A stretch of 8,468 bases of DNA from Betaproteobacteria bacterium (GTDB taxonomy: Bacteria > Pseudomonadota > Gammaproteobacteria > Burkholderiales > SG8-41), in contig JAJTHX010000312.1 in NCBI GenBank assembly GCA_021300125.1, positions 1 to 8,468 on the forward strand, read 5' to 3'. Position 1 is the first letter of the stretch. The number at the start of each line of letters is the position of its first letter. Under the pieces are notes generated by a model that had not been told where the DNA came from, did no database searches, and saw nothing but the letters and a program-made list of their open reading frames with translations. Positions 1 to 7,491 of the stretch are shown here, piece by piece. The position numbers and the translations under genes are program-made.

Positions 1-579
1 CTGTTTATCGGCTGCATGATCGGCACGACGCTCGGTTTGATCAGCGGAATGGCGGGCGGCTTCACGGATCGCGCCATCATGATGCTGGTCGATGTTTTCA
101 TCACGGTCCCAAATCTCCTGATCGTGATGGTCGGCATCGCCGTATTTGGCAACGACACCTTGGTGCTGGTGGTGCTGATCGGCATTGCCCGCTGGGAATC
201 CTATGCGCGCGTGGTGCGGGGCCAGGTGCTGCAGGTCCGGGAACTGCCGTTCGTGGAGGCCAGCCGGGCGCTGGGCGCGGGCAGTATCTGGATCGCCCTG
301 CGCCACATCCTGCCCAACATCGCCTCGCCGCTGCTGGTGCTGATAACACTGAACTTCCCCTCCATCCTGCTGCTCGAGTCCTCGCTGTCTTTCCTCGGGC
401 TCGGGGTGCAACCCCCGACCGCCTCACTCGGCAGCATGGTCGGTGATGGCCGCGACCACCTGATTTTTGCCTGGTGGGTGGCCATTGTGCCCGCCGCCGC
501 CATCGTCATCATCACTTTCGTGGTGCAAATGCTCGGCGACTGGCTGCGCGATGTCCTGGACGTGCGAATCAATGACTGA
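1..579 (+). CDS. DppC/OppC-type ABC transporter permease, 5'-truncated
   Basis: Inner-membrane permease subunit of a peptide/nickel/opine-type (PepT family) ABC importer, which forms the translocation channel with a DppB-type partner. The reading frame is open to the first base of the window, so the true start lies upstream; 192 residues are visible of the roughly 290-300 usual for DppC, so about 100 N-terminal residues are missing. Seen directly: several strongly hydrophobic segments, and the cytoplasmic EAA loop beginning EASRALGA near visible residue 86 and running to RHILPN, which is the coupling helix that docks on the ATPases. The C-terminus ends in the amphipathic GDWLRDVLDVR segment typical of DppC/OppC. 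The last 8 bases overlap the start of the next ATPase gene, implying translational coupling. The family call is firm; the transported substrate is not determinable, since peptides, opines, glycosides and other solutes are all carried by this family. Confidence 0.93.
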   Translation: MFIGCMIGTTLGLISGMAGGFTDRAIMMLVDVFITVPNLLIVMVGIAVFGNDTLVLVVLIGIARWESYARVVRGQVLQVRELPFVEASRALGAGSIWIALRHILPNIASPLLVLITLNFPSILLLESSLSFLGLGVQPPTASLGSMVGDGRDHLIFAWWVAIVPAAAIVIITFVVQMLGDWLRDVLDVRIND

Positions 580-1570
580 GCAACCGGTAATCGAAGTGCA
601 TGACCTGCGCGTCAGTCTGGGCACCGACGACGGCAATATCGAGGCTGTCGCCGGCATTTCCTTCAGGGTCCGCGAGGGTGAAACCCTGGCCCTGGTTGGC
701 GAATCCGGCGCGGGAAAATCGGTCACCTCCCTCGCCATCATGAGACTGCTGCAGGCAGGCGAAGGCTCGAAAGCCGTCGGCATCGGCGGCCGGATCCTGT
801 TCAGGGATCGTGACGCCGGGACAATTGACCTGCTAGGACTTCAACCTGAGGCAATGCGCAGGATGCGGGGTCACGACCTGGCGATGATCTTCCAGGAGCC
901 GATGACCTGCCTGAACCCGGTGATGCGTGTTGGCGACCAGATCGCCGAAGCGGTCCTGGCCCATGAAAAAGTCAGCAGCAGGACCGCCATGACGCGAGCC
1001 ATCGACATGCTGCGCCTGGTGGGCATACCGGATCCGGCCTCCCGCTCGCGCGTCTTCCCGCACGAGCTCTCCGGCGGCATGCGCCAGCGGGTGATGATCG
1101 CTATGGCGCTGGCTTGCCAGCCCCGGTTGCTGATTGCCGACGAACCGACAACAGCGCTGGATGTCACGGTTCAGGCGCAGGTGCTTGACCTGATCCGCAG
1201 GCTGCAGCGGGAATTCAGCATGGGGGTGCTGTTCATCACCCACGATCTCGGCGTGGTCGCTCAGATCGCCGACAGGGTCGCCGTGATGTATGCAGGCCGG
1301 ATTGTCGAGGAAGCACCGGTGGAGGATCTTTTTGCGCACCCCCTGCACCCCTACACCCGCGGCCTGCTCGCCTCGGTGCCTGACGCCACCCAAGCCGGGA
1401 ACATCGTGCAACCGATACCCGGTTCGATGCCCGCGTTGTCACACCTTCCGCAAGGTTGCAGCTTCCAGCCACGCTGCCACGCCGCACTGGCCGGGCGCTG
1501 TGAACGGGAAGCGCCGCCCGCGATTGCGGCGGGCTGCCGCAGCGTCCACTGCTGGCTGCATGCCGCATGA
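572..1570 (+). CDS. DppD/OppD-type ABC transporter ATP-binding protein
   Basis: First of two ATPase subunits energising the importer; cytoplasmic, bound to the permeases. The ATG at 572 is chosen because it gives a 332-residue protein starting MTEQPVIEV, normal for DppD, and overlaps the permease stop (ATGACTGA); the frame is open further upstream, but that stretch is merely the permease gene read out of frame. Motifs seen: Walker A GESGAGKS (43-50), Q-loop glutamine 108 in FQEP, signature LSGGM (166-170), Walker B LLIADE (186-191), H-loop histidine 224 in ITHD. The C-terminal oligopeptide-transporter extension has the HPLHPYTR motif (256-263) and cysteines 296, 302, 310, 322 and 327. Similar cysteine clusters in DppD-type proteins have been reported to bind an iron-sulfur cluster; that this one does is inference. 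It overlaps the next ATPase gene by four bases (ATGA). All catalytic residues are present. Confidence 0.95.
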   Translation: MTEQPVIEVHDLRVSLGTDDGNIEAVAGISFRVREGETLALVGESGAGKSVTSLAIMRLLQAGEGSKAVGIGGRILFRDRDAGTIDLLGLQPEAMRRMRGHDLAMIFQEPMTCLNPVMRVGDQIAEAVLAHEKVSSRTAMTRAIDMLRLVGIPDPASRSRVFPHELSGGMRQRVMIAMALACQPRLLIADEPTTALDVTVQAQVLDLIRRLQREFSMGVLFITHDLGVVAQIADRVAVMYAGRIVEEAPVEDLFAHPLHPYTRGLLASVPDATQAGNIVQPIPGSMPALSHLPQGCSFQPRCHAALAGRCEREAPPAIAAGCRSVHCWLHAA

Positions 1571-2541
1571 GCTCATCCGATCTGCTGACAATTGAGTCCC
1601 TCAGCGTCTCTTTCGGGCAGGGTCGCGGTTTCGGCCGCCCCAAGAGGCTGCAGGCCGTGCGCGGCGTAGACCTGTCAATACGTGATGGCGAGGTCCTCGC
1701 CCTGGTCGGCGAGTCCGGCTCAGGCAAGACCACCCTGGGCCGCGCATTGCTGCGGCTTATTCCCGCAGACAGCGGACGCATCCTGTTCGACGGCACTGAA
1801 ATCAGCGCCATGAACGCGCGGTCACTGCGCCCGTTGCGGCAGGAGATGCAGATGATTTTCCAGGATCCGTTCGCATCACTGGATCCACGAATGACTGTGG
1901 GTCAGATCGTTGCCGAGGGCCTGGACGTGCACCGGCTCGGGGATCGCCAATCGCGCATCAACCGCGTTGCAGAGCTGCTGGCCCTGGTGGGCCTGGATCC
2001 CTCCCACGCCTGGCGGTATCCACACGCCCTCTCCGGCGGGCAGCGCCAGCGGGTAGGCATCGCCCGTGCCCTTGCGGTGAACCCGCGATTCATCGTCGCT
2101 GACGAGCCGGTGTCTTCGCTGGATGTGTCGGTCCAGGCGCAGATCATCACGCTGCTGATGGAACTCAAATCGCGACTGGGACTGACCCTGCTGTTCATCA
2201 CCCACAACCTGGGCGTTGTGCGCATGATTGCCGACAGGGTGGCCGTGATGTATCTCGGCCGCATCATCGAACTGGCCGACACCGAGACACTGTTCCGCGA
2301 GCCGCGCCACCCTTATACGCGCATACTGCTGGAGTCGGTGCCTCGGCCTGATCCGCGGATCAGGGCGTCCTTTCCGGTCCAGACGGGGGAACCGCCGAAT
2401 CCTTCGGCTCCACCTTCGGGCTGCGGATACCGCAACCGCTGTGCCCATGCCCGGGACATCTGTGCGGCAAGGATTCCGCTGCTGGACTCGCACACGGCCA
2501 CACATCGGCTGGCTTGTCTGCGCAGTGATGAAATCATTTAA
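1567..2541 (+). CDS. DppF/OppF-type ABC transporter ATP-binding protein
   Basis: Second ATPase subunit of the importer, expected to pair with the preceding DppD-like protein in a heterodimer. It has 324 residues, normal for DppF. The ATG at 1567 overlaps the upstream stop as ATGA, a coupling junction typical of dppDF pairs. Motifs seen: Walker A GESGSGKT (48-55), Q-loop glutamine 99 in FQDP, canonical signature LSGGQ (155-159), Walker B RFIVADE (174-180) and H-loop histidine 213. The residue after that histidine is Asn (ITHN) rather than the commoner Asp, a mild deviation that does not remove a catalytic group. The C-terminal extension has RHPYTR (247-252) and cysteines 286, 292, 299 and 317 in the usual C-x5-C-x6-C-x17-C layout. 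The partial permease, DppD and DppF genes are contiguous, so the importer ends here; the following gene begins after 23 AT-rich bases and is probably cotranscribed. Confidence 0.95.
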   Translation: MSSSDLLTIESLSVSFGQGRGFGRPKRLQAVRGVDLSIRDGEVLALVGESGSGKTTLGRALLRLIPADSGRILFDGTEISAMNARSLRPLRQEMQMIFQDPFASLDPRMTVGQIVAEGLDVHRLGDRQSRINRVAELLALVGLDPSHAWRYPHALSGGQRQRVGIARALAVNPRFIVADEPVSSLDVSVQAQIITLLMELKSRLGLTLLFITHNLGVVRMIADRVAVMYLGRIIELADTETLFREPRHPYTRILLESVPRPDPRIRASFPVQTGEPPNPSAPPSGCGYRNRCAHARDICAARIPLLDSHTATHRLACLRSDEII

Positions 2542-2564
2542 GTCATTGTTTTAATTGGATAAAA

Positions 2565-4097
2565 ATGTCTAATACTCTACCGAACATACTGCTCATCCTC
2601 GTCGACCAGTGGCGCGGCGACAGCCTCGGCTTTCTCGGACACCCCTGCATCCGCACCCCCAATATTGACCACCTCGCCGAGACGGGCGTGAGTTTCACCC
2701 GGCACTATGCGCAGAGTTCGCCCTGCGGACCGAGCCGCGCCTCGTTGCTGACCGGTCAGTACCTGATGAACCATCGCGTCGTCACCAACAACACGCCGAC
2801 CTCGAGGCACCTGAAGACGCTGCCCTGGTTCATGCGCGAATCGGGCTACGACCCGGCATTGATCGGTTACACCACCACGGTGCCCGATCCGCGGATAACC
2901 GATGCCAACGACCCGCGCTTCAGCACCAACACCATCGCCGACGGCTGGAACATCGTGCGTGACTTCGAGGGCAGGCGCGAACACTACCTCGCCTACCTTT
3001 CAGGCCTCGGCTATGCGATCCCCGGAAAATACGAGGACCTGTTCCGGCCTGCGCCGGGCAGCGATGAGTCGCTCCGCCTGGCGCCATCTCCAATCAGTGC
3101 CGAGCACTCGGAAACGGCCTGGTCGATCAATGGCGCCCTTGATTACATCCGCATCAGGCAAAACCAGCCATGGTTCCTCCATCTGGGCACCTTCCGGCCG
3201 CATCCGCCATTCATGGCACCAGAGCCTTATCATGAAATGTACGATCCGCGCCAAGTGCCGCCGCCTGTGCAGGCCGAAACGCTGGTCAGAGAACAGAACA
3301 CGCACCCGCTGACGCATCTGCTGCTCGATACCATCAAGGCCAAAAGCGGAGTGCACTACATGGAAGGGCTCGCTGCCGAGGTGACCGTCGAAGACTGGCG
3401 CAAGATGCGGGCCGCCTATTACGGGCTGTGCAGCGAAGTCGATCACCACTTGGGCCGCGTTTTTCAGCTCCTGCGCGATACCGGCCAGGATCAACGCACT
3501 CTGATCATCCTCACCTCCGACCACGGCGAGCAGCTGGGTGACCATCACCTGGTCAACAAGCGCGGTTACTTCCCGCAGTCCTACCACATCCCCTGCATTG
3601 TGCGTGACCCGCGGCCCGTGGCCGATGCCGCCAGGGGCCGCAGGGTCACGGCCTTTACCGAGAACATTGACGTTCTGCCGACCATTTTTGAGTGGCTGGG
3701 GAGGGACCGTCCCCACCAGTTCGACGGCCGCTCGCTGCTGCCATTCGTGCACGGCAATGACCCCGGGAACTGGCGCCAGCAGGCTCACTGGGAATACGAT
3801 TTCCGGGATATGGCAGGCGGTGAGGCAGCCAGCCGCCTGGGCATCGATCCGGATTCGACCAGCCTGTCCGTGATCCGGGATGATTTATTTGCCTATGTTC
3901 ATTTTGCGGAACTGCCGCCGCTGCTGTTTGATCTCGTCCGAGATCCCCACTGGTTGCACAACGTTGCCGATGATCCGGCCTATTCCGGTGCGGCACTTCG
4001 GTATGCGCGCCTGATGCTGGATTGGCGCTTGCGCCACGCCGACCGCACGCTGACGGGGTTGTCGATCAGCAGCAACGGCCTGATCGGCCGGGCTTGA
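2565..4097 (+). CDS. Phosphonate monoester hydrolase (PMH)-like formylglycine hydrolase
   Basis: A 510-residue alkaline-phosphatase-superfamily (sulfatase-fold) hydrolase. Cys54 lies in CGPSR, the CxPSR signal for conversion to formylglycine. The other residues match the PMH active site recalled from Rhizobium and Burkholderia enzymes: Asp14-Gln15, Asn75, Tyr102 and Thr104 in GYTTTVPDPR, His213 in RPHPPF, Asp319-His320 in SDHGEQLGDHH, and Lys332. Spacing is nearly constant relative to those enzymes (offset 3 around the nucleophile, 5 in the second half). Known PMHs hydrolyse phosphonate monoesters, phosphodiesters and, promiscuously, sulfate and sulfonate esters; the in vivo substrate here is unknown. 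There is no signal peptide, as the first beta-strand (NILLILVDQWRGD) begins at residue 7, so it should be cytoplasmic. The start is the ATG with only a weak GGA upstream, possibly relying on coupling. It sits between an ABC importer and a PhoD gene. A generic arylsulfatase or choline sulfatase is less likely given Gln15 and the GYTTT block. The maturation enzyme is not in the window. Confidence 0.88.
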   Translation: MSNTLPNILLILVDQWRGDSLGFLGHPCIRTPNIDHLAETGVSFTRHYAQSSPCGPSRASLLTGQYLMNHRVVTNNTPTSRHLKTLPWFMRESGYDPALIGYTTTVPDPRITDANDPRFSTNTIADGWNIVRDFEGRREHYLAYLSGLGYAIPGKYEDLFRPAPGSDESLRLAPSPISAEHSETAWSINGALDYIRIRQNQPWFLHLGTFRPHPPFMAPEPYHEMYDPRQVPPPVQAETLVREQNTHPLTHLLLDTIKAKSGVHYMEGLAAEVTVEDWRKMRAAYYGLCSEVDHHLGRVFQLLRDTGQDQRTLIILTSDHGEQLGDHHLVNKRGYFPQSYHIPCIVRDPRPVADAARGRRVTAFTENIDVLPTIFEWLGRDRPHQFDGRSLLPFVHGNDPGNWRQQAHWEYDFRDMAGGEAASRLGIDPDSTSLSVIRDDLFAYVHFAELPPLLFDLVRDPHWLHNVADDPAYSGAALRYARLMLDWRLRHADRTLTGLSISSNGLIGRA

Positions 4098-4106
4098 TCC
4101 TGACAC

Positions 4107-4111
4107 AGGTG
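4107..4111 (+). promoter_or_regulatory. Ribosome binding site of the PhoD-family gene
   Basis: AGGTG lies 6 bases upstream of the ATG at 4118 and just after the preceding stop. It fixes the start at 4118; the open frame extends back to a TTG at 4022, but that stretch overlaps the upstream hydrolase gene and would bury the signal peptide. Confidence 0.6.
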
Positions 4112-4117
4112 TACTCC

Positions 4118-5710
4118 ATGCTCATCCGCACACTGATTGCGTATATCGTATTGACCGCGTCAATGCCGGCTGGCGCCCAACTGCTCGCCAGCGGCGATAT
4201 CAGCGAAAATTCAGCCGTGCTTTGGCTTCGCGCCGACAGCGCCGGCGCCTACCGGCTGGAGCTCGCACTCGACTCCGGATTCTCCGTGATTGCAGCCCAC
4301 GCGGTTGTGCAGACCAGCGGCGACCATACCGCCCAGACCGAGATCTCGGGGCTGAAACCCGCAACGCGCTACTACTACCGGGTTCGCGGCAAGTCCGGCC
4401 CTCTGCCGCGCACCGGGTCCTTTTCCACCGCACCGGCAGCGTCCTCGGCCGCGAACCTGACACTGCTCTTTGGTGCAGACCTTGGCGGGCAAGGTTACGG
4501 CCGCCTGCGGGCTGATGCCGGTTTGGCGGTTGATGGATGGCCCATTTTCAAACCCATGGCCGCGGAAAATGCAGACCTCTTCCTCGCCCTGGGAGACATG
4601 ATCTACTCCGACCGCCCCATCAGCAGCGAAGCTCCGGATTATCCGAAAGGCAATGATTTCCAGATTCCCAAGCCTGGACCCGGTTATGTCAGCAACGCGG
4701 AAGATTTCCGGCGTGACTGGTTTTATCACCGCAGTGACCACCGTTACGCGGGCTTTCTGGAGCGCACACCGCTGCTGGCGACATGGGATGACCATGAAAT
4801 CGTCAATGACAGCGGCGGCCCCGAACTGGTCCTGGGCCCTGAGCCTGCCGAATTGGCGCGCGATCCGCGATTGAAGCAGGGGGACCCCTCGCGCCCTCGA
4901 GGCGAATTCATGCCCTGGAGCTCGACCAGCGACCCGGCCGGACGGCGGCGGTCAGTGTTCTTCAATCCGGTGCTGTACCGCGATGGCCGCCAGGTGATGT
5001 TCGAGTACAACCCCATCCGGGTGCTGCCGGATCCCTCCGGCAGGCATGAACGCAGGCTCTATCGCAGCATCCGCTGGGGCCTGCATGCCGAACTCATCCT
5101 GCTCGATACCCGCAGCTATCGCGATCCACGTTATCGGATAGACCGTGCGGACCAGCCAAAAACGATGCTCGGCGCACATCAGAAACGCTGGCTCCTGGAA
5201 CGGCTCGCCTCCTCTGATGCCACCTGGAAAATCGTTGTCAGCTCAGTGCCTCTGTCAATAGAAGGGGGCAACGAACGCGATCCCCAGGGGCACTGGTACC
5301 GCGACGGATGGGCGGCCGTGGAACCCGACAATCCCTACGGATATGCCAGGGAACTCGGCGAAATCGTCAAACACATCCAGGACAAGCGCATTCGCAACGT
5401 GTTGTTCATTACCGGTGACAAGCATTATTCAAATCTGTTTGCCTACGATGTCGACCGCGATGGTCGACCGGATTTCCATGAGGCCAACATCGGCCCATTG
5501 CGCGCCGGAGTCGCCTCAGGCAAGGCCAAAATCGACCCAACCCTGAATCCGCGGCAGTTGGCAACCTACGCCGGGCGCGACCGTTTCGCTTACGGCAGGC
5601 TGCGGATTGACAGCCAGGGACAGCTTTCGGTCGAAATCCGGGACACCGAAGGACGTACCGTGCCCGGTGGCATGCTGGATCTTGAACCGGTCAAACCGGA
5701 TCCCGGCTGA
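4118..5710 (+). CDS. PhoD-family alkaline phosphatase/phosphodiesterase, exported
   Basis: A 530-residue metallophosphoesterase of the PhoD family, which hydrolyses phosphomonoesters and phosphodiesters outside the cytoplasm. Residues 1-20 form a signal peptide with a hydrophobic core and a likely cut after A18-G19-A20. No twin-arginine motif is visible, so Sec export is suggested, unlike classic Tat-exported PhoD. Residues about 22-105 look like the beta-sandwich PhoD N-terminal domain (ASGD, AVLWLRAD, RYYYRVRG). The catalytic domain has GDMIY (159-163), ATWDDHE (221-227) with Asn230, LLDTR (328-332), LGAHQKRW (351-358) and TGDKHYSN (432-439), matching the family GD-x-x-Y, WDDHE and GD-x-H blocks. 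Where typical PhoD has Cys in an ASC-like turn, this protein has Asp121 (FGADLGG), so its metal site may differ. It follows the PMH-like gene by 20 bases and appears to be the last gene of the operon. Family assignment is firm; substrate and metals are uncertain. Confidence 0.9.
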   Translation: MLIRTLIAYIVLTASMPAGAQLLASGDISENSAVLWLRADSAGAYRLELALDSGFSVIAAHAVVQTSGDHTAQTEISGLKPATRYYYRVRGKSGPLPRTGSFSTAPAASSAANLTLLFGADLGGQGYGRLRADAGLAVDGWPIFKPMAAENADLFLALGDMIYSDRPISSEAPDYPKGNDFQIPKPGPGYVSNAEDFRRDWFYHRSDHRYAGFLERTPLLATWDDHEIVNDSGGPELVLGPEPAELARDPRLKQGDPSRPRGEFMPWSSTSDPAGRRRSVFFNPVLYRDGRQVMFEYNPIRVLPDPSGRHERRLYRSIRWGLHAELILLDTRSYRDPRYRIDRADQPKTMLGAHQKRWLLERLASSDATWKIVVSSVPLSIEGGNERDPQGHWYRDGWAAVEPDNPYGYARELGEIVKHIQDKRIRNVLFITGDKHYSNLFAYDVDRDGRPDFHEANIGPLRAGVASGKAKIDPTLNPRQLATYAGRDRFAYGRLRIDSQGQLSVEIRDTEGRTVPGGMLDLEPVKPDPG

Positions 5711-5959
5711 ACACGACGCGGTGGCGGTCCATCGATTGGGGCGAGGGTTTCAATAAGGGCCGTATACCCTCTCGCATCGGCGCCAACCTTGACAGGCGGT
5801 CATGGGCTGATGTCGCCGGACGAGACACTCGTTGATTCGGATCTCAGCCGCGTCTTTTGACGGTTGCCGCAATGACGAACTCACGGCCGGGATCGCTGCC
5901 GGTGCATCAATGCCCCGGGGATCGCCAGTAGCCTGAGGCTGTCCGGATTTCGCGCACTG
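5711..5959. other. Convergent intergenic region, no gene seen
   Basis: These 249 bases separate the PhoD stop (+) from the MmgE/PrpD stop (-). No open frame with family resemblance and no RNA gene were recognised on either strand. Only weak inverted repeats occur: GAGGGT 5743-5748 with ACCCTC 5766-5771, and AGCCTGAGGCT at 5930-5940. Neither has a following T-run, so no intrinsic terminator is called. Termination may be Rho-dependent or use a structure I cannot see. Confidence 0.6.
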
Positions 5960-7375
5960 TCAGGCAGATGCCGCCTGATTGCTCCAGCGGTACAGTGGCG
6001 ACGGATCAGCACCAGCTTCAAAACGCCATACAGTCTCCAGCAGTTCCCGGCATCTCGCCGCGCCGATCAGCGGCTCGCAATTGGACAGAAATTTGTTGCT
6101 GAGATCATCGTCGCTCATCGGATTCTCGCCCTCGCCTTTGGGATCCAGTACACGCTCCTCGATCAGGCTGCCGTCGTTGAACCTGACTTGAGCAACACCT
6201 GAGCGGCGCCCCGGATAGATGCGGTCACACTCCTCGTCAACATACACCTCGGTGACGTCAATCAGGCGCCGCACCTCCGGCTGCTCAAGGTTCTTCCGGT
6301 CGAAACTTGGCACGGTGACATTGCCAAACGCGATGGCTAGTGCGGTGGTGACCGGCGCGCTCATCTGCGCATCGAGCAAATTTTCGTAAGTTTTCTGGTC
6401 GTGACCAGTAGCCCCGGCTTCGTATAGGCCGATGCGTACCGAAGCCACTTCTTCTGGCTTGAAAGGTCTGCACTCCGCAATGTTGCGTACGGCATCAAGC
6501 GCCGCGTGAAAATGGCGGCAGGCTGGATAAGGCTTGAAGTAGACACTGCAAATTTCAAAACGGTTACCGAGGTCACCTGTCAGGCGCGGCCAATCCGCAT
6601 TGCCCCTCGCGAATGCCTGAACAAAACCGAAGCGTCCTTCAATCACCTGCGCAGGTCCGGTCAGGCCGCGCATGGCGAGTTCAGCTGAGACAATACCGTC
6701 GCGGGCGGCCTTGCCGGGATGAATGCGCTTGACCTCGGCACCATCAGCCAGAAAGGCGCGCAACCCCCCTGAAAAACTGCCCGCCAGTCCCAGCGCATTG
6801 AGAGCCAAGCCCGCATCCAGCCCCAGAAGGCGGGCCGCGGCCGCAGCAGCACCAAACACACCGGAGGTAGGGGTGTTGTGAAAACCGCACCGGGTTGAAT
6901 GCGGATGTACCGTTGAGGCCATACGCAACGTGATGTCGTATGCAGCCACTCCTGCGGCAATGATGTCTTCAGCCTTGGAGCCAAGTTTTTCCGCCATCGC
7001 CAGCAGCGCCGGAAACACCGCTCCTCCGGGGTGCACCGAACCCCGCGTCATTCCATCATCCAGATCGAGGCCATGCGCCGAAGTGCCGTTGACAAACGCG
7101 GCATTCTGCGCAGACAGCCTTCTTCCGGCACCAATCACACAGGCCTCACGTGCCTGGTCCCAGGACTGCAGATAATCAAGCACGATCCTCGACGACTGCA
7201 TGCCCGCACCGGCGATCGCGCATGTCAAATAATCGAGCAAGGCCCGGCGAAAAGCCTGCACGACATTGGCATTCAACTGGCTGATACTGATTGAAGCAAC
7301 ATGGCCAGCCAATTTGCGGGTGGCGTCAATGGCATCATCAGACATCCGGTCGGCAACAGGATCGGAAACGTTCAC
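5960..7375 (-). CDS. MmgE/PrpD family protein
   Basis: A member of the MmgE/PrpD fold family, which includes 2-methylcitrate dehydratase, cis-aconitate decarboxylase and iminodisuccinate epimerase; these act on di- and tricarboxylates in the cytoplasm. From a GTG start at 7375 it has 471 residues, normal for the family. Conserved blocks seen: NAAFVNGTSAHGLDLDDG (91-108) with His101, Asp104, Asp106 and Asp107; SVHPGG (113-118); KRIHPGKAARDG (216-227); and KPYPACRHFHAALDA (281-295). The frame continues upstream to an ATG at 7510, but the extra 45 residues do not resemble the family, and a strong GAGGAG sits 6 bases before the GTG. An internal ATG at 7345 lacks a ribosome site. The gene is divergent from a Bug/TctC binding protein; such pairs are common in Betaproteobacteria and fit uptake plus breakdown of a carboxylic acid. 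Which reaction it catalyses cannot be assigned; absence of prpB/prpC neighbours argues against a methylcitrate-cycle role. Confidence 0.9.
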   Translation of the reverse strand: MNVSDPVADRMSDDAIDATRKLAGHVASISISQLNANVVQAFRRALLDYLTCAIAGAGMQSSRIVLDYLQSWDQAREACVIGAGRRLSAQNAAFVNGTSAHGLDLDDGMTRGSVHPGGAVFPALLAMAEKLGSKAEDIIAAGVAAYDITLRMASTVHPHSTRCGFHNTPTSGVFGAAAAAARLLGLDAGLALNALGLAGSFSGGLRAFLADGAEVKRIHPGKAARDGIVSAELAMRGLTGPAQVIEGRFGFVQAFARGNADWPRLTGDLGNRFEICSVYFKPYPACRHFHAALDAVRNIAECRPFKPEEVASVRIGLYEAGATGHDQKTYENLLDAQMSAPVTTALAIAFGNVTVPSFDRKNLEQPEVRRLIDVTEVYVDEECDRIYPGRRSGVAQVRFNDGSLIEERVLDPKGEGENPMSDDDLSNKFLSNCEPLIGAARCRELLETVWRFEAGADPSPLYRWSNQAASA

Positions 7376-7381
7376 AGGGTT

Positions 7382-7387
7382 CTCCTC
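7382..7387 (-). promoter_or_regulatory. Ribosome binding site deciding the MmgE/PrpD start
   Basis: On the minus strand the sequence reads GAGGAG, then six bases (AACCCT), then GTG at 7375. This near-ideal site and spacing favours GTG 7375 over the more upstream ATG at 7510 and the internal ATG at 7345. Confidence 0.75.
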
Positions 7388-7478
7388 AATGTCGGCCCAC
7401 AGGTCGATGTAGTGATCGACCCCGGCGGCGCGCGCGTTGGGACTGATGCCTGAAACCTCACCGCAACCCGCAACACCG

Positions 7479-7491
7479 GTCATCCAATGAC
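7479..7491. repeat. Short inverted repeat GTCAT-N3-ATGAC
   Basis: A perfect 5-bp-arm inverted repeat with spacer CCA, about 105 bases upstream of the MmgE/PrpD start. It could be part of an operator, but arms this short occur by chance in a region of this size. Recorded with low confidence. Confidence 0.25.

Noticed and set aside
467..571. Upstream extension of the DppD-like reading frame
   Set aside because: It lies wholly inside the permease gene in another frame and gives a Pro/Ser/Cys-rich peptide unlike the family; the ATG at 572 overlapping the permease stop is the normal junction.
833..1411. Long minus-strand open frame opposite the DppD-like gene
   Set aside because: It is an antisense shadow in GC-rich coding DNA: His- and Arg-rich translation, no recognisable motif and opposed to a clearly functional gene.
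2716..2730. Third copy of the palindrome (GTTCG-N5-CGGAC)
   Set aside because: It has one arm mismatch and lies inside the conserved CGPSR coding region of the PMH-like gene, so coding constraint explains it.
3000..3788. 262-codon minus-strand open frame opposite the PMH-like gene
   Set aside because: It is a shadow of codon usage; the plus-strand protein has every catalytic residue in place, and the antisense product resembles nothing I recognise.
4022..4117. TTG-initiated N-terminal extension of the PhoD gene
   Set aside because: It overlaps the PMH-like gene and would bury the signal peptide; ATG 4118 has its own AGGTG site.
5743..5771. GAGGGT/ACCCTC inverted repeat after the PhoD gene as a terminator
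   Set aside because: The stem is only 6 bp with a 17-base loop and no T-run on either strand.
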